A stretch of DNA of 64,000 nt from Sequoia sempervirens (Eukaryota; Streptophyta; Pinopsida; Cupressales; Cupressaceae): NCBI GenBank assembly GCA_007258455.2, contig VDFB02296687.1, forward strand, positions 30,096 through 94,095. The letters are read 5' to 3'. Position numbers and translations under genes: made by a program. The notes under the pieces are model-generated. The model saw only the letters and a program-made list of their open reading frames with translations. It did no database searches and was not told the origin of the DNA. Shown piece after piece: positions 10,706-22,110 of this stretch. The first letter of the stretch is position 1. Each line of letters starts with the position of its first letter.

Positions 10706-12975
10706 ATATGTCTTTTCTACACAACAGTTTACAGTGACAGGGCAAAGGTTGTCATGATTCCAAAAAAGGACACTTGCAGATAAGCTACTCTAGGCAATAA
10801 ATAGTTTCTCTCATCAGTTTTCTTTTATTTTAATGTCCATAAGCACATTGGGTTTCATAGTGCTCAGCCTGTGCTATTCTTCAGAGACTAGTCCCTTGGG
10901 CAAGCAATTGTCTTTTGTCCAACGTTGAATGTGACATCTTAACAATAACTTGGCGCTTATGAGCTCTCTAAAGACTGCATATCTTCAATTACTGCAAAAC
11001 TGTTCCATAGTTCAAGTTTTAGAGCCACTGTTCTATTAGCATGTCCCATAATAGGACCTTATAAACAATATGAGGACAATATGTTAAAAGCACTTTACAA
11101 ACTGTCAGGCAAATGCAATTTACAGATATAAGCTTAAACTCCACAATTGCTTTCATCTCCCTCATTGTCATTAAAGCATAAAGCAAAGAGGATTTTTTTG
11201 CAACTTCAAATTTTTTTACTTTTACACGATAATTCACTTTATTAATTAATTAATCAAATTATCTTAATTAATTAATTTTCTTTTTCCTTTTGTCATTTCA
11301 TATCTAATTAATTACATAACTGTTGAATAGTATTTATATACATAACAGTTAAAACAAAGAAATAATTATAACTATCCTTGTGCACATTTGACCAATCAAA
11401 CAAAGTCAATTAAAAGATCTAATTCCACTTATTCACTGATAGTATTGGCATGCAATTTCCTTGAAAAGTCTTGAAAAAGAGGATTACTCAGACACCAATA
11501 AGGATTCTGATTTGTAACATTTCTATCCAAATCATCTTCATTGAATAAGATGTTGTGGCATACATTAATTGGATGTATCTCATCATCTTTCTTATCAGGA
11601 TGCTAACAACCTTGGTTTGTATTTCTCCTTGGGTGTATCTAAATTCCATGAGTTATGAATTCTACTTGCATGTGGCTTCATTGCACAAGTGATAGTAAGT
11701 GCTACACAATGGTACAAAATAAACTTATGCATATGGAAATGAAATGACCCCATTTAGTTAGAAAATCAATATTTACATCGCTTTCACTATTAAGTGATAG
11801 CTAGTTTGGAATTAAACAATAGCTAGAAATTGTTTCTACCATAACTTAACAGTGCTAGCACAAGTCTCTGTTGTTTTTTGCCTTAGTATTGATTAGTTGT
11901 TGTGGCCTATTTACACTTTTTTAGGTGCTTAAGACAATATGAGATCTATTCCATTGATTGCTCCTAAAGAGCTTATGCCACCATTGCAATAACAAAATTA
12001 CCCTGGTGCATGCATATGCAAAAAAAAAATGTTCTATATTATAGGGTACACAAATAGCAACAAGTATTTAAAAATTAATAAAAATTCAAATGAATCTACA
12101 TAAGAATTATGTTTTCTTTTTATGAATAACATAGCATATGTCACTCATTGTACTCATTTGTCTAATTTGTCCTTATGACAGGGTTCAATGCTTTCAACTG
12201 TATATAAACAATTACACACAAACTACACTAGGAAAGATTGCTTGTCCCTATCACAATTTGTACATTTGTACAAGTATACTTGATCATTCGATAGCAGAAT
12301 ACAAGGTCAGTTTTCCAATTTGTCTTTTTGCTTTTCTTGAAATGCAATTGAAATTCTTCAATATAATAACTGCATAAAGTTCTTTTCCATGTATTCATTT
12401 TGCCATCTTGTATTCCTCATTTCTTTGAACATAAATGATTTAGAGGGCTGTTTCCATATATGCAAATAGAAAAATGCATTATCCACAATTGCAATAGTAA
12501 TTTGTCTTCAAGCAATAGAAAAGGTTTTGCTTATGTGTTAGTATGTTATACTTCCTCTATACAATATCCATAGAATAGAATGAACTGCTAGCATATAATT
12601 CTTAAACCCTGTTTGCAATTTCAAATAGCGTTTAGAGCCATAAGTCTTTGTTTTATGTCAACTGGTTTGTACCTATATGCATTTAAGGCAATTTTTTCAT
12701 AGGACTGTTCATAGCTGTGGCAAGCTGCTATGTAGTTTACAAGTTAATGTATGTTTAATCTTCCTGTTTTACAAATAAAAGCCTACAAAGTTAATTTCAA
12801 AAGCTGACATGGCACATGAGTACAATGAATGATGTACTATGTCACTCATAGACATGATGCAATATTTTCCCATGGTCTTGCTTACATGCAAAATGTCATT
12901 AAGCACATTTTTTTATTTTGCTCACATTGCCAATCTCACTATGTGCTTTAAACCTCTATAGTTAAAGGAAACTGA
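10706..12975. other. Repeat-derived spacer without a gene
   Basis: No coding domain is visible on either strand. It holds a forward relative of the long inverted repeat at about 11,540-11,725 (ATACATTAATTGGATGTATCTC), an AATTAATTAATTAATCAAATT run near 11,240-11,275, and a diverged relative of repeat F near 12,400-12,570. Confidence 0.5.
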
Positions 12976-12979
12976 GGAA

Positions 12980-13540
12980 AGAAGCTATTTATTCCCTCAA
13001 GTAACTCGTTTCTGGTTCTGGATACTGTAACTATAACAAAGTCTGCTTAATTGCTATAAACTCTCCTAGAACAGAGACTTCTAGAATAGAAAAACAATAT
13101 GCACAAAGTAATAGTGATGCTTAACAGTTGACTTAAGTCTATAGCTAATGGACAAAGCAGCCTAGCTATACATGTGCACCAGGCCATTGCAGCAGTTTCT
13201 CATCAACCCACATGCTATTTAATGCATTTGCTTTGCATGTATGCACTGTGTGGCTGCACTTCTGAGTTTCAATCTCTTTTTAAAATATTTAATCAATCCA
13301 TGCCTTCACTTTTGCTCAATGAACCTATTTCTTTGCATTTCCCTCAAATTGTCTATACACAACTGATCTTAAAAGCTATTCCCACAAATAAGAAAAGCCA
13401 TAGATCTTCTTTGATCAAACAATGCTTTTGCATTTCCCTAACTTTCTATAAACAGAAAAGATATGTCAAACTATTCTCTACATGCCACTTAATTCATGTA
13501 TATCTGAATAGCTCTTAAAATCATTTTTTCTTTGAAAAAA
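12980..13540 (-). repeat. Repeat A, copy A3 (reversed, diverged)
   Basis: It begins with the reversed tail (TCAAGTAACTCGTTTCTGG) and continues through TTTAATGCATTTGCTTTGCAT to reversed A sequence that decays after about 13,330. It lies just upstream of the Helitron genes and points outward; a forward fragment of the same tail (ACAAGTTACTTGAGACAGT) lies downstream at about 22,645. Confidence 0.65.
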
Positions 13541-14095
13541 AAACAGTCGCTTAGAAGTACATAGCAACAAAGGAATCCAATAACACAAAACATTTAAATA
13601 CCATAGACTAAGATTGACAATATGAGCAAAAAAGATTCTTGTCAACCAATTGTTGCATGTAGACAAAGCTACCTGAAAATATTGTTTTGTGTTTGTGGCA
13701 CTAAAAGTATACATCATGCATTGTACTCATTTATCCACTTTGGCAATGTAACAGGAATAAGTACATACAATCCTGCTGGGGGACAATGGATAACAAGGTC
13801 AGGTTGAAGAATTAATACTATTTTCCCCTTGTGCTTCTATTAAATTGTTTGCTGTGTGGTATGTTACGTAAGCTTATGCTACTACTCAAGATCCATTTTC
13901 CAACATATATAGAGATTATTAACTTCCAAGATCCTCGACAACATGATTCATACTATTGAATGCTATTGAGTGAAAGAACATAAGCGACAATGTTAACAAT
14001 TATAGATTTTGTAATCTAGATACTAGTGTTAAATGCTATTCATACTCAGCATTTGCTATACCCAAACACATTAGGTTACACGAAAAACAAATAAA
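13541..14095. other. Region upstream of the Helitron ORFs
   Basis: No supported gene. If the element is one transcription unit, its promoter and left end should lie here or just upstream. A TATA-like TATATAGAGATTA occurs near 13,908. No definite Helitron 5' terminus could be recognised. Confidence 0.35.
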
Positions 14096-15607
14096 ATGAT
14101 AGACATTGACACCTATGAATTAACTAAGCGCCCCCAAATATCAAACATTGACTACGTGCTCAAGAGCGAGGGACTTTGTAGATTGAGTACTTTTGCATAC
14201 AATGTTGGTGATTGTTTGTTTGACTCATTACAACTATTTATTAACAATCATTACACATCAATTCAATTACGAAATGGAGCTATAGATTACTTCTTGAATT
14301 TCCTTAAAAACAAGGACAAAGAAGCAATAAAATCATACAACTATGAACTAGACCCTGATACTCTATATACATTGCACAAAGTACATGATCCACAAACATA
14401 CTTCCACAGAATGCGGTTATCTGCACAGCCACAAGCAGATTGCACAGAAAGTGGATTGTGGGGTGACCTATTTTGCATTCACTGGATATCCAAATGGTTG
14501 AATATACAAATCTCCCTTTGGTCAAGAACAACAACAAGAAGGTATTTACAGTTCAATAGTTCTGACTACACAGAATCAGTCTCTATACTATTTCATGACA
14601 TGAATTCTTTAAGGGGACACTTTGAACCATTGTTAGAAATTGAAACACAAAACATAAGTTCAAAACAGCCCATAAGTTCACATGAAATAAAAAAACTGTG
14701 CCCAAAGTATCCTCAAATACCAAACATTGACAATGTCCTTAGAGCTGAAGGCCTTTGTAGATTAAGCACATTTGCATACAATGTTGGCGATTGTTTGTTT
14801 GATTCACTTCAAGTGCTACTTAACAACCAGTACACCTCAACTCAATTACGCAATGGAGCTATAGATTGTTTCCTAGCTTGCTTTCAAAAAAAGGACAAAG
14901 AAGCAATTAAATCATATAACAATGAACTAAATCATAGTACTCTATATACATTGCACAAAGTACATGATCAAGAAACATACTTCCGCAAGATGCGATTGTC
15001 TGCAAGCTCATGCATAGACCATGGCGAACATGGATTGTGGGGTGACTTGTTTTGCATTCACTGGATATCCAAATGGTTAAAAATACAAATAAGCCTCTGG
15101 TCATTGACAACATCAAGAAAGTACTTAGATTTCAATGATTCTGGATATACAAAATCAGTCTCTATACTGTTCCATGATACAAACCCTTTGGTTGGACATT
15201 TTGAGCCGCTTCTAAGTATCAAAGCCCAAAATCTAACTCGCCTATGCTCAACAAGCTTACTCCAACTTAAAAAGTTGATCAGAAATCGTCCACAATACAA
15301 AAATACTTACTTGACCAAGCCACATGCTTTGCCTAAAAACAAGGAAAATTTGATACCATTTGTCATAGCAAACAATTTTAAACATAAATCAACAATAAGA
15401 CTTAATCACCTGAAGAACTTGATTAGAAAAGAAAAACAAAAAAAAAGTGTACCTAGCAGCCCAAAGAAAAAAAAAACATTGACACCAATAGAAATTTATA
15501 AAACAACAATACAAGATACACCAAAACACTCGTGCAATTTTCCAAGTGCTTTGTTTCAACAAGGACATCAGGATTTTCAAAGAAAAACAAAAACAACTAT
15601 ATTGTGA
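14096..15607 (+). CDS. Tandem OTU-like cysteine protease ORF of the Helitron
   Basis: A 503-codon frame made of two near-identical OTU-type domains followed by a Lys-rich tail. Domain 1 (about residues 15-185) has the nucleophile motif GDCLF with Cys40 and a C-terminal GHFEPLL motif with His175. Domain 2 (about 208-378) repeats both, with Cys233 and His368, exactly 193 residues later each time. OTU proteases cut ubiquitin or polyprotein links; OTU domains are known in Helentron-type transposons, where their role is unclear (countering ubiquitination, or self-processing, is inference). The ATG follows CAAATAAA. The frame ends at a TGA inside the region where the DUF6570 frame is already open, so a 1-nt shift between 15,492 and 15,605 may have split one longer protein; alternatively this was always a separate ORF. 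Both catalytic Cys/His pairs look intact. Confidence 0.8.
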   Translation: MIDIDTYELTKRPQISNIDYVLKSEGLCRLSTFAYNVGDCLFDSLQLFINNHYTSIQLRNGAIDYFLNFLKNKDKEAIKSYNYELDPDTLYTLHKVHDPQTYFHRMRLSAQPQADCTESGLWGDLFCIHWISKWLNIQISLWSRTTTRRYLQFNSSDYTESVSILFHDMNSLRGHFEPLLEIETQNISSKQPISSHEIKKLCPKYPQIPNIDNVLRAEGLCRLSTFAYNVGDCLFDSLQVLLNNQYTSTQLRNGAIDCFLACFQKKDKEAIKSYNNELNHSTLYTLHKVHDQETYFRKMRLSASSCIDHGEHGLWGDLFCIHWISKWLKIQISLWSLTTSRKYLDFNDSGYTKSVSILFHDTNPLVGHFEPLLSIKAQNLTRLCSTSLLQLKKLIRNRPQYKNTYLTKPHALPKNKENLIPFVIANNFKHKSTIRLNHLKNLIRKEKQKKSVPSSPKKKKTLTPIEIYKTTIQDTPKHSCNFPSALFQQGHQDFQRKTKTTIL

Positions 15608-16130
15608 ACTAGTACAATCAGATTCCTTACCATTCACAGATCTCATATGCAATGTATGCTACTTTGCATTGAAACAGTCCACTATTCCAAAGTATGCTAC
15701 GCCACAAAAAGTAAGAACTAACAGACCATTGTGCTATGTGCAAAACTTAACTCCTCTAGAAGAACGACTTTTCTCACTTAGAATTGCATTTGCACAAATT
15801 TGGGAACTAGGGTTCAAAAGGTCTCAAATAGGCCTGACAGGTTCTATTATAAATGTCCCTGTTGACATGAACATTGTACAAAGAGCATTACCACAATCAA
15901 TTAACAACACACAAATAATTGCTATTTCATTGAAAAGACGCTTAAAATACAAAAATGCATTTCAAAAAGGCATGGTGCGCCCAAATGTCATCATGCAAGC
16001 TTTGACTCAATTAACAAGGACACCATTATACAAAACGCACAAAGTCCACATAAACCAAGATTGGCAAGAAGTTCTTCAATGCACTAAGGAAAACGAAGCC
16101 AATAGTCCACAAAATACAAGCGAAACATAA
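15546..16130 (+). pseudogene. Rep-helicase protein, N-terminal DUF6570 segment
   Basis: This segment opens the Rep-helicase-nuclease frame; there is no ATG at its start (GTG, in a frame open from about 15,492). Near residues 34-37 it has an ICNVC zinc-ligand-like pair, then LTPLEERLFSLRIAFAQIWE and a GSIINVPVDM motif, typical of the DUF6570 module that precedes Helitron Rep proteins. The last part is acidic. The frame stops at TAA (16,128-16,130), but the next segment continues in the same frame with an acidic SDSEMENENPSE stretch, so this TAA is most simply a mutated CAA. Function of DUF6570 is not established; it is found attached to Helitron transposases. Confidence 0.8.
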
Positions 16131-16142
16131 TCAGACAGTGAA

Positions 16143-17696
16143 ATGGAAAATGAAAACCCATCAGAAACATTGATACATGGATTCACTGAGTCTAGAAGTA
16201 TCCATAACATGGAGGACAAGATTATTGAAATTGCACCTGCAGAGCACAAGTATCCAATTGGAATATTTAAGGACATTTATGCTGAAGAAATGAATTTCCC
16301 AACTTTATTCTTTGACAAGCCACGTGATAATGACATTGTAAAAAACTTTATGTATAAGAAAATAATATGCTGGGAGCTCTTACAGTCACAAAGACAATTT
16401 GCATATCATACAACAAACATTTTTTTCAAAACTATAAAGGTTCTAATACAACAAGTACTGTCCACAATGACAATAAGAATCCGCAAGGGCCAGTTAAAAG
16501 GGTGGAAGCTATTTGCAAAAGACGTTAAAAACAAACCAAACCTAGAAAAAATTCTTAAATCAGATATTGGATACGTTGATTTCAAAAGAATAAGAATCTC
16601 TCCAGACTATTCACAACAACTTAAGAAAAATGTATTTGCTATGATTCGACAACTAGGACCACCGACATTTTTCATCACTTTCTCTAGTGCTGAGCAAAAT
16701 TGGGATCCACTAATTCAAACATTACAAGAGCTGCACAATCTACACCAATTAGCACAAAACCGTCAAGAATCTAATCACCCAACACACATTGACAAATTTG
16801 AACTAATCAAGAAAGATCCTATCACTTGTGCACGTTACTATAAACATAGAATCAATGCAATTAAAAAATTGATACTTACAGATGACTCTTTCTTTGGAAA
16901 TGTCATTGATTACTTCTCAGTCACTGAGTTCCAAAATCGAGGAAATGAACATGATCATTTCCTCATATGGGTTAAAAATGCACCAATCTACACAGAAAAT
17001 AACAGCACAGACGTCATAGCTTTTGTTGATAAGTATATTACCTGCGACACTCAAAATTTGGAACCTGCTTTGGCAATGTTACACAAACACCATCATACAA
17101 AGAAATGCAAGAGATCAAGAAAACAACTTTGTAGGTACAATTTTCCTTTCCCACCAATGCAAAAGTCAACTATACTTTTACCAATAGTCCAAAAGACTGA
17201 AGCGATAACTACAAATGCCACTTATATCTTCTCAAAACTCCAAAAAGCAAACTATGACGAAACATTCACTTTTCAAATGTTCTTAAAAGAATTAAACTTA
17301 AGTGACAATGAATACATTGAAGCTTTGAGCTCAACATTAAACAAGCCCACGCTTTTCTTACAAAGAAAACCATCACAAATATGGAACAATAGTTTTTCAA
17401 GGAAGATTCCAGATCTTTGGAAGGCTAATACAGATGCACAATTTGTCCTAAATGCATATGTTGCTGCTATGTACTGTAGCTCATATATTGCAAAAGTAGA
17501 CAAGTCAATGACATATGCATTCAAAAGAATACGTACAGACCACAAGCAAGACAATATTGATGCAATACGAATGGTGAGTAAACTTGGAAATGCCATGCTT
17601 AACTTGCAGCAAATGTCATCACAGCAAGCTGCACATATTGTTCTGTCATTGCCATTAAATTACAGTTCAAGAAAATGTATATTCATTGATACGTGA
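16143..17696 (+). pseudogene. Rep-helicase protein, HUH Rep nuclease segment
   Basis: 517 codons in frame with the preceding segment. It carries the Rep motifs in order: GPPTFFITFSS (about residue 172), the HUH metal-binding motif as H270-D271-H272 in GNEHDHFLIW, and the catalytic tyrosine pair Y444 and Y448 in YCSSYIAK, with the Y-x3-Y spacing of two-tyrosine Helitron transposases. The protein nicks one DNA strand, forms a 5'-phosphotyrosine link and starts rolling-circle transfer. All catalytic residues look intact. The segment ends at TGA (17,694-17,696) just before SDNDRTFILK in the same frame, as expected for CGA (Arg) mutated to TGA at a CpG. Confidence 0.88.
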
Positions 17697-17738
17697 TCTG
17701 ACAATGATCGTACATTTATACTCAAATCTGTTAAAAAA

Positions 17739-18962
17739 TTGAGCAATGAGCTAGATGAATCAGAAAACGTTCTTGCAAAATCTATTATAGACTACTATTT
17801 AAAACGCCCTGAAACAATGGTGGACATATGTCTTGTAGAATTTGTTTCAAGATACAACAAATACGGTGCTAAAATTGAACCAAAGGCCAAACCCAATGTT
17901 ATACGGTTTATCAATTTCAACAAACACTTTGATTTAGAGAATCATTGTAGAGAGCAATTGGTTCTCTATGTTCCATTTACCATTAATGAGCATACACTAA
18001 AACAAAACTTTGATTGTTGGGAACATGCATACATGTATCATGGACAAACCATTCAAACAAACAGTGCAAAGTTTGTCCACAGCCCAAACTCCACATGGGG
18101 TGACATTGACAAATCTATAAATGATCTTCAGTCTCTTGAAGATGAAAAGCTTATTGACCTGCCAATGCAAGCAAAGCTTTCCCAGAAAGAACTATATGAC
18201 ATTCAAACAAACCTTCCAAACATAGGCCATTCTAACCCAAATACCACATACTCCAATGGATTTCAAATTGCAAAGCACCCACAGATTATAGATAACAATG
18301 AATACTACAAGTTAAGACGAATGTTAAATAAAGAACAACAAGCAATTGTTAACAATGTTCTCATAAAAAAGATGAAAAATCCACAAAAGCCATTGCACTT
18401 GTTTTTGACTGGAGGAGCTGGAACAAGGAAGACTTTTAAAGCAAAAGCCATCTACCAAGCTCTCATTCGCATGTATAGCAATTCTGTTGACAATAATCTA
18501 GACAAACCCAAGGGCTTATTAACTACATATACAGGTAAACCAGCATATAACATAGGGGGATTCACATTGCATTCAGCATTTCACATACCTTTTAATACAT
18601 CAGAATTCTTGCCCCTGAACACTGAAGTACTTGACACTATGTCAAAGCACTATGATCAATTGTGCATACTTCTTATAGACGAGATATCATTAGTTGGCTC
18701 AACATTTCTACGGTATATTGATAAAAGACTACGAGACATAATGCAAATGCCTACAGCATACTTTGGGAACCTTGATACCATATTTTGTGGTGACCTTTAC
18801 CAGGCACAACCTATCCTTGATTATGTGGTTTTTGATAATAGGCCTATTCCAATTGAATTAATGCCTTATAGTTTCTGGAAAGACCACATAAAATGCTATT
18901 CATTGGTGACTACCATGAGACAAAAAGATGAAATATTTATTTCAATTCTTAATAGACTATGA
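17739..18962 (+). pseudogene. Rep-helicase protein, PIF1-like helicase motifs I-IV
   Basis: 407 codons in the same frame as the Rep segment; the lines between (17,697-17,738) are open. After a linker and NKEQQAIVNNVL comes Walker A written GGAGTRKTF (residues 225-233), with Arg230 where this family has Gly; AGG is one G-to-A step from GGG. Then follow TGKPAYNIGGFTLHSA (motif Ia), DEIS with D314 and E315 (Walker B), and GDLYQAQP (motif III). SF1 PIF1-like helicases unwind DNA during rolling-circle transposition. The Walker A change next to the catalytic Lys should impair ATP binding. The segment stops at TGA (18,960-18,962), again a probable CGA mutation, since motif IV sequence runs on in frame. 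Confidence 0.88.
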
Positions 18963-19034
18963 GTAGGCATTCAGACAACTCATGACATAGACTATATCAA
19001 CAAAATTTGCTTTCATCCTGTACCATTAGATCCA

Positions 19035-20381
19035 TTGCTTTCGCACCTTTTCTATAGGAGAGTAGACGTTCAAGCACATAACAACAAAATGCTATCAATC
19101 ATTCCAACCCAAATGATTGTGCTAGATGCAATAGATGAAGTTAACGAGGACCTTACTGCAATACGAGTGTACAGTCACACAACGACACTTCCATCACAAA
19201 TATGCTTGAAACCAAACATTCTTGTTGAGCTTTATGGAGGAAATTACAATGTTCAAGATGGCCTCGTCAATGGTTCAGATGGAATTTTTAAAGCATATAC
19301 ATCACAAAACAATATTGATATTGTTTGGATTAAATTTAATGACCCATCAATTGGACATCACCAGCGCACAAAACTAGCACATTGCTATTCTACTATCATT
19401 GACAAAGACTGGGTGCCTATACAACGCATTGCTAGGCCAATCCAGAAAATAACAATAAACAAGAAAATTACAACTAGAAAACAATTCCCAGTACAAGTAG
19501 CATGTGCACGAACCATACATCGATCCCAAGGATTAACAATGGAAGCCTTGGCTTTTGATCCCACAGGCATTAGACAGCATGGACTAACCTATACAGCTCT
19601 GTCACGAACAAAATCAGTAGAATCATTGTTCCTGTTACAACCTTTAACTGCAAAAAACTTCAAAATTAAAGACAAAATACAACTAGAAATGTCTCGTCTT
19701 CAGACATGTGCACAATGGCAACTTGATAATCTAGACACATGTTCAAAAAACAAATCGCATTTGCTCCTATGTACATTGAACACTCGCAGCTTAAGAGCAC
19801 ATGCAGAAGACATTGTCAATGACTATGGCATAATGCAATCTGATATCTTGTGTCTTCAAGAAACACATATGCATCCCTTTGAGCTAAATACCTTGCTACA
19901 GAATTTTGATAGCTTCTTTATACATAACATACATGGCATAGCAACTTTAACCAGGAAACATTTGCTCTTGTCAAAAACAACACAACATGGAACTTCAAAT
20001 ATTGAAGCCATCACATTAACAATAATGCTATCTAACAATGAACTCAATGTTTGTAATATTTATGCAAGACCTGCAACTGCCATAGATGAAGTAATTGCAA
20101 TGTTGCAAATAATTATTGGGTCCACAAATTCAGAAAACATGTACATTTTAGGCGATTTTAATGTTGACATGTCTATAGAAAACAGAGACAAAAAAATGCT
20201 TCACAATTATATGCAACACAACAACATACAATTTATGTTGAACCAACAACACAGCATAGGCAATTCAGTCATTGATCATGTTTGGTCCAACACAGCTACA
20301 AATATATGCTCTACCTATATATCAGAAGCATATTGGACTGATCACAATCCAATTTTCCTAAAATTGCATGTCGCACAATAG
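19035..20381 (+). pseudogene. Rep-helicase protein, helicase motifs V-VI and EEP endonuclease
   Basis: 448 codons, still in the frame of the upstream segments (18,963-19,034 is open). Helicase motif V appears as ARTIHRSQGLTMEALAFD and motif VI as TYTALSRTKSVESL (about residue 185). From about residue 243 a complete endonuclease/exonuclease/phosphatase fold follows: LNTRSL (Asn249), LQETHM (Glu276), GDFNVDM (Asp374, Asn376) and TDHNP (Asp436, His437). An EEP nuclease fused to a Helitron helicase defines Helentron/Helitron2 elements and is not part of the usual plant Helitron1 type. The nuclease may help choose or cut target DNA; that role is inferred. The natural stop is TAG at 20,379. All EEP catalytic residues look intact. 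Confidence 0.88.
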
Positions 20382-20467
20382 ACAAATTCAACTTTATAGA
20401 ACTTATAGCCTTATATCACCTTTATGCACTGCAATGTCTTTTCCAATACTATATCCATTATTTGCAG

Positions 20468-20688
20468 GGGATCTATGGATGAAACTAAAAGGTAGGCAAA
20501 GCAAATACAAACCACACAAGAAGACTCAGTACAATGGTAAAGTGCCCATAGTATTATTCCTTCATACTCATTCGCCCAAATCACAAATATTCAAATAACA
20601 TTGTTCTGATTCTTTGCAGAACACCAAAAGATGTATCAAAAAGACAAGCCAAACAGGTGCAAATTACACAAGAAGAATCAGCACAATG
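20468..20688 (+). repeat. Duplicated 69-nt exon of the RPA-like gene
   Basis: Two predicted exons of exactly 69 nt (20,468-20,536 and 20,620-20,688), each preceded by a T-rich GCAG acceptor and ending CAATG before GTA. Read in the frame of the next exon they give KRxAKQxQxTQExSxQW-type peptides: DETKR-stop-AKQIQTTQEDSVQW and DVSKRQAKQVQITQEESAQW. The length is a multiple of three, so either could be skipped without a frame change. Confidence 0.65.
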
Positions 20689-22110
20689 GTATAGTACTTC
20701 GTTCTACAGTGTACTGCCAGCTGCCCAAGTTGCTAATATAAAATTAGCATTTTACTGACACTATCCTTGTTCGTTGTAGGACAAGAGTCAAGAAACCTAG
20801 AATTGTTTCAATTGAACAACTAAATGCAAGAAGAGTTGGAGACACCTTCTAGGGTGATGTCCTTGTTGTCTACAAAGCAACCTTGGATAAGGCCAACAAA
20901 ACACGGGAAATGCTACGTGCTGATCTGATAGATCACAAAGCAGAAATGACAATCATGTTAAATGTTAGTGGAGACCTCATCTATCAACATGAGCCTAAAA
21001 TAGTCCCGGGGTCAGCTATTTCAATATCATATTTCCAAGTTGCACCTAGGACAGATTATGACAGAGGTGACTGTGATTGCATTTTGATTTTAACAGCCAT
21101 AAGCAGCACTGAAAACATCCTGCGCCTCTGTCAAGAGTACAAATTCATCCCAAGTGCAACTATCAGCCAATTGCTAACAACTGTAAATGAGTACCCAGCT
21201 GGCACAATAGCTGCACTGGTAGTTGGTGCCAGAAAAATGGGTACCCAATTTGCAATTGACATCAAAGATGGCCACACTGACATAGACAAGGCACAGGTAT
21301 TTCAGTCTACAGAACTTTTTACCTCTTCTTTTAGTTTCAAGCTTTAAATGTTCTGCAATCGTCTCTATAACAATTTCCGGAACAAAATCTAATCATCTCA
21401 TTGAATTGAAGTTGCTATTATGGTCAACATATGAGCAACAATACTTTGCACTTGAAGACCAGTTGCATACAAATAAAACACCTGCAATGCTTTTCAAGAA
21501 TGTTGTAAGAAAAATAGATCAAAGGAACACATTTCACACATGTAGATCAACATTCATTTGTACCTTGAATGACAAAAGAAGCTTGGAAAAACTCAACAAC
21601 CTACTACATTCAACTTTCAAGGTAACAACATTCTTTTAAAAAAAATCTAGTTCATCCAAACTTGTATTTTTGTCTTCTCTAACAATTTTGAACCATTTTC
21701 TATAGGTTTCGGGTACTCTAAAAGAAACAAATGCATTTTCCAATCCATTTCATGCATGTTGCCCAAAATGCAAATTCAAATTTACTACTTATGGCACACT
21801 CCAAGAAAAAACTGCTCACTGCAAATAGTGCAACCAGCAAGTCAATTATACATTTTGTTTACAACTTAAAACCACCATAACAACTTATGACAATCAAACA
21901 ATTCAGTCGACAATTGACCAGGCCACCATGCACCATTTGTTTCCCACACTGCAAAGGCTCAACTATGAAGACTACATTAAGGACAAGTCAGCAGTGATAT
22001 TCATCCTACGGAACTTCACTGCTGAAGGACATTTTAGCCTTGACCAAAACAATGCCATTGTTGAAGCCATTTGCATTGACAAATAGACAAGAAACATCAC
22101 CAGAAGGTAA
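20468..22110 (+). pseudogene. RPA-like single-strand DNA-binding protein, multi-exon
   Basis: The gene can be followed through exons bounded by AG/GT signals: 20,468-20,536 and 20,620-20,688 (two 69-nt copies of one exon), 20,780-21,296, 21,412-21,621 and 21,706-22,107, the last three joining in phase. They encode an OB-fold region (GDVLVVYKATLDK; MTIMLNVSGDL; GSAISISYFQVAP), a second fold (LLLWSTYEQQYFALEDQL) and a Cys4 zinc ribbon (CCPKCKF, then C-x3-C near 21,820), the layout of RPA70 DNA-binding domains B and C. RPA would coat the displaced strand. TAG codons at 20,493, 20,850, 21,826 and 22,084, each one transition from CAG or TGG, disable it. A 5' exon and the true start were not found. 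Confidence 0.75.

Larger units (their letters stand above)
14096..22110 (+). mobile_element. Helentron/Helitron2-type rolling-circle transposon, coding core
   Basis: Four kinds of module on the + strand identify this element: OTU-like protease, DUF6570 plus HUH Rep with two tyrosines, PIF1-type helicase with a fused C-terminal EEP nuclease, and an RPA-like protein. The fused nuclease is the hallmark of Helentron/Helitron2 elements; RPA genes are common in plant Helitrons. The Rep-helicase-nuclease frame runs at least from 15,492 to 20,381 with only three stop codons, each one transition away from a sense codon. The core is therefore an inactivated, fairly young copy. The ends are not located: Helitrons have no target duplication, and no convincing terminal hairpin plus CTRR-like end stood out. 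Confidence 0.85.

Noticed and set aside
14304..15300. Minus-strand frames opposite the OTU gene
   Set aside because: Shadows of the conserved + strand OTU frame, repeated only because the OTU domain is duplicated.
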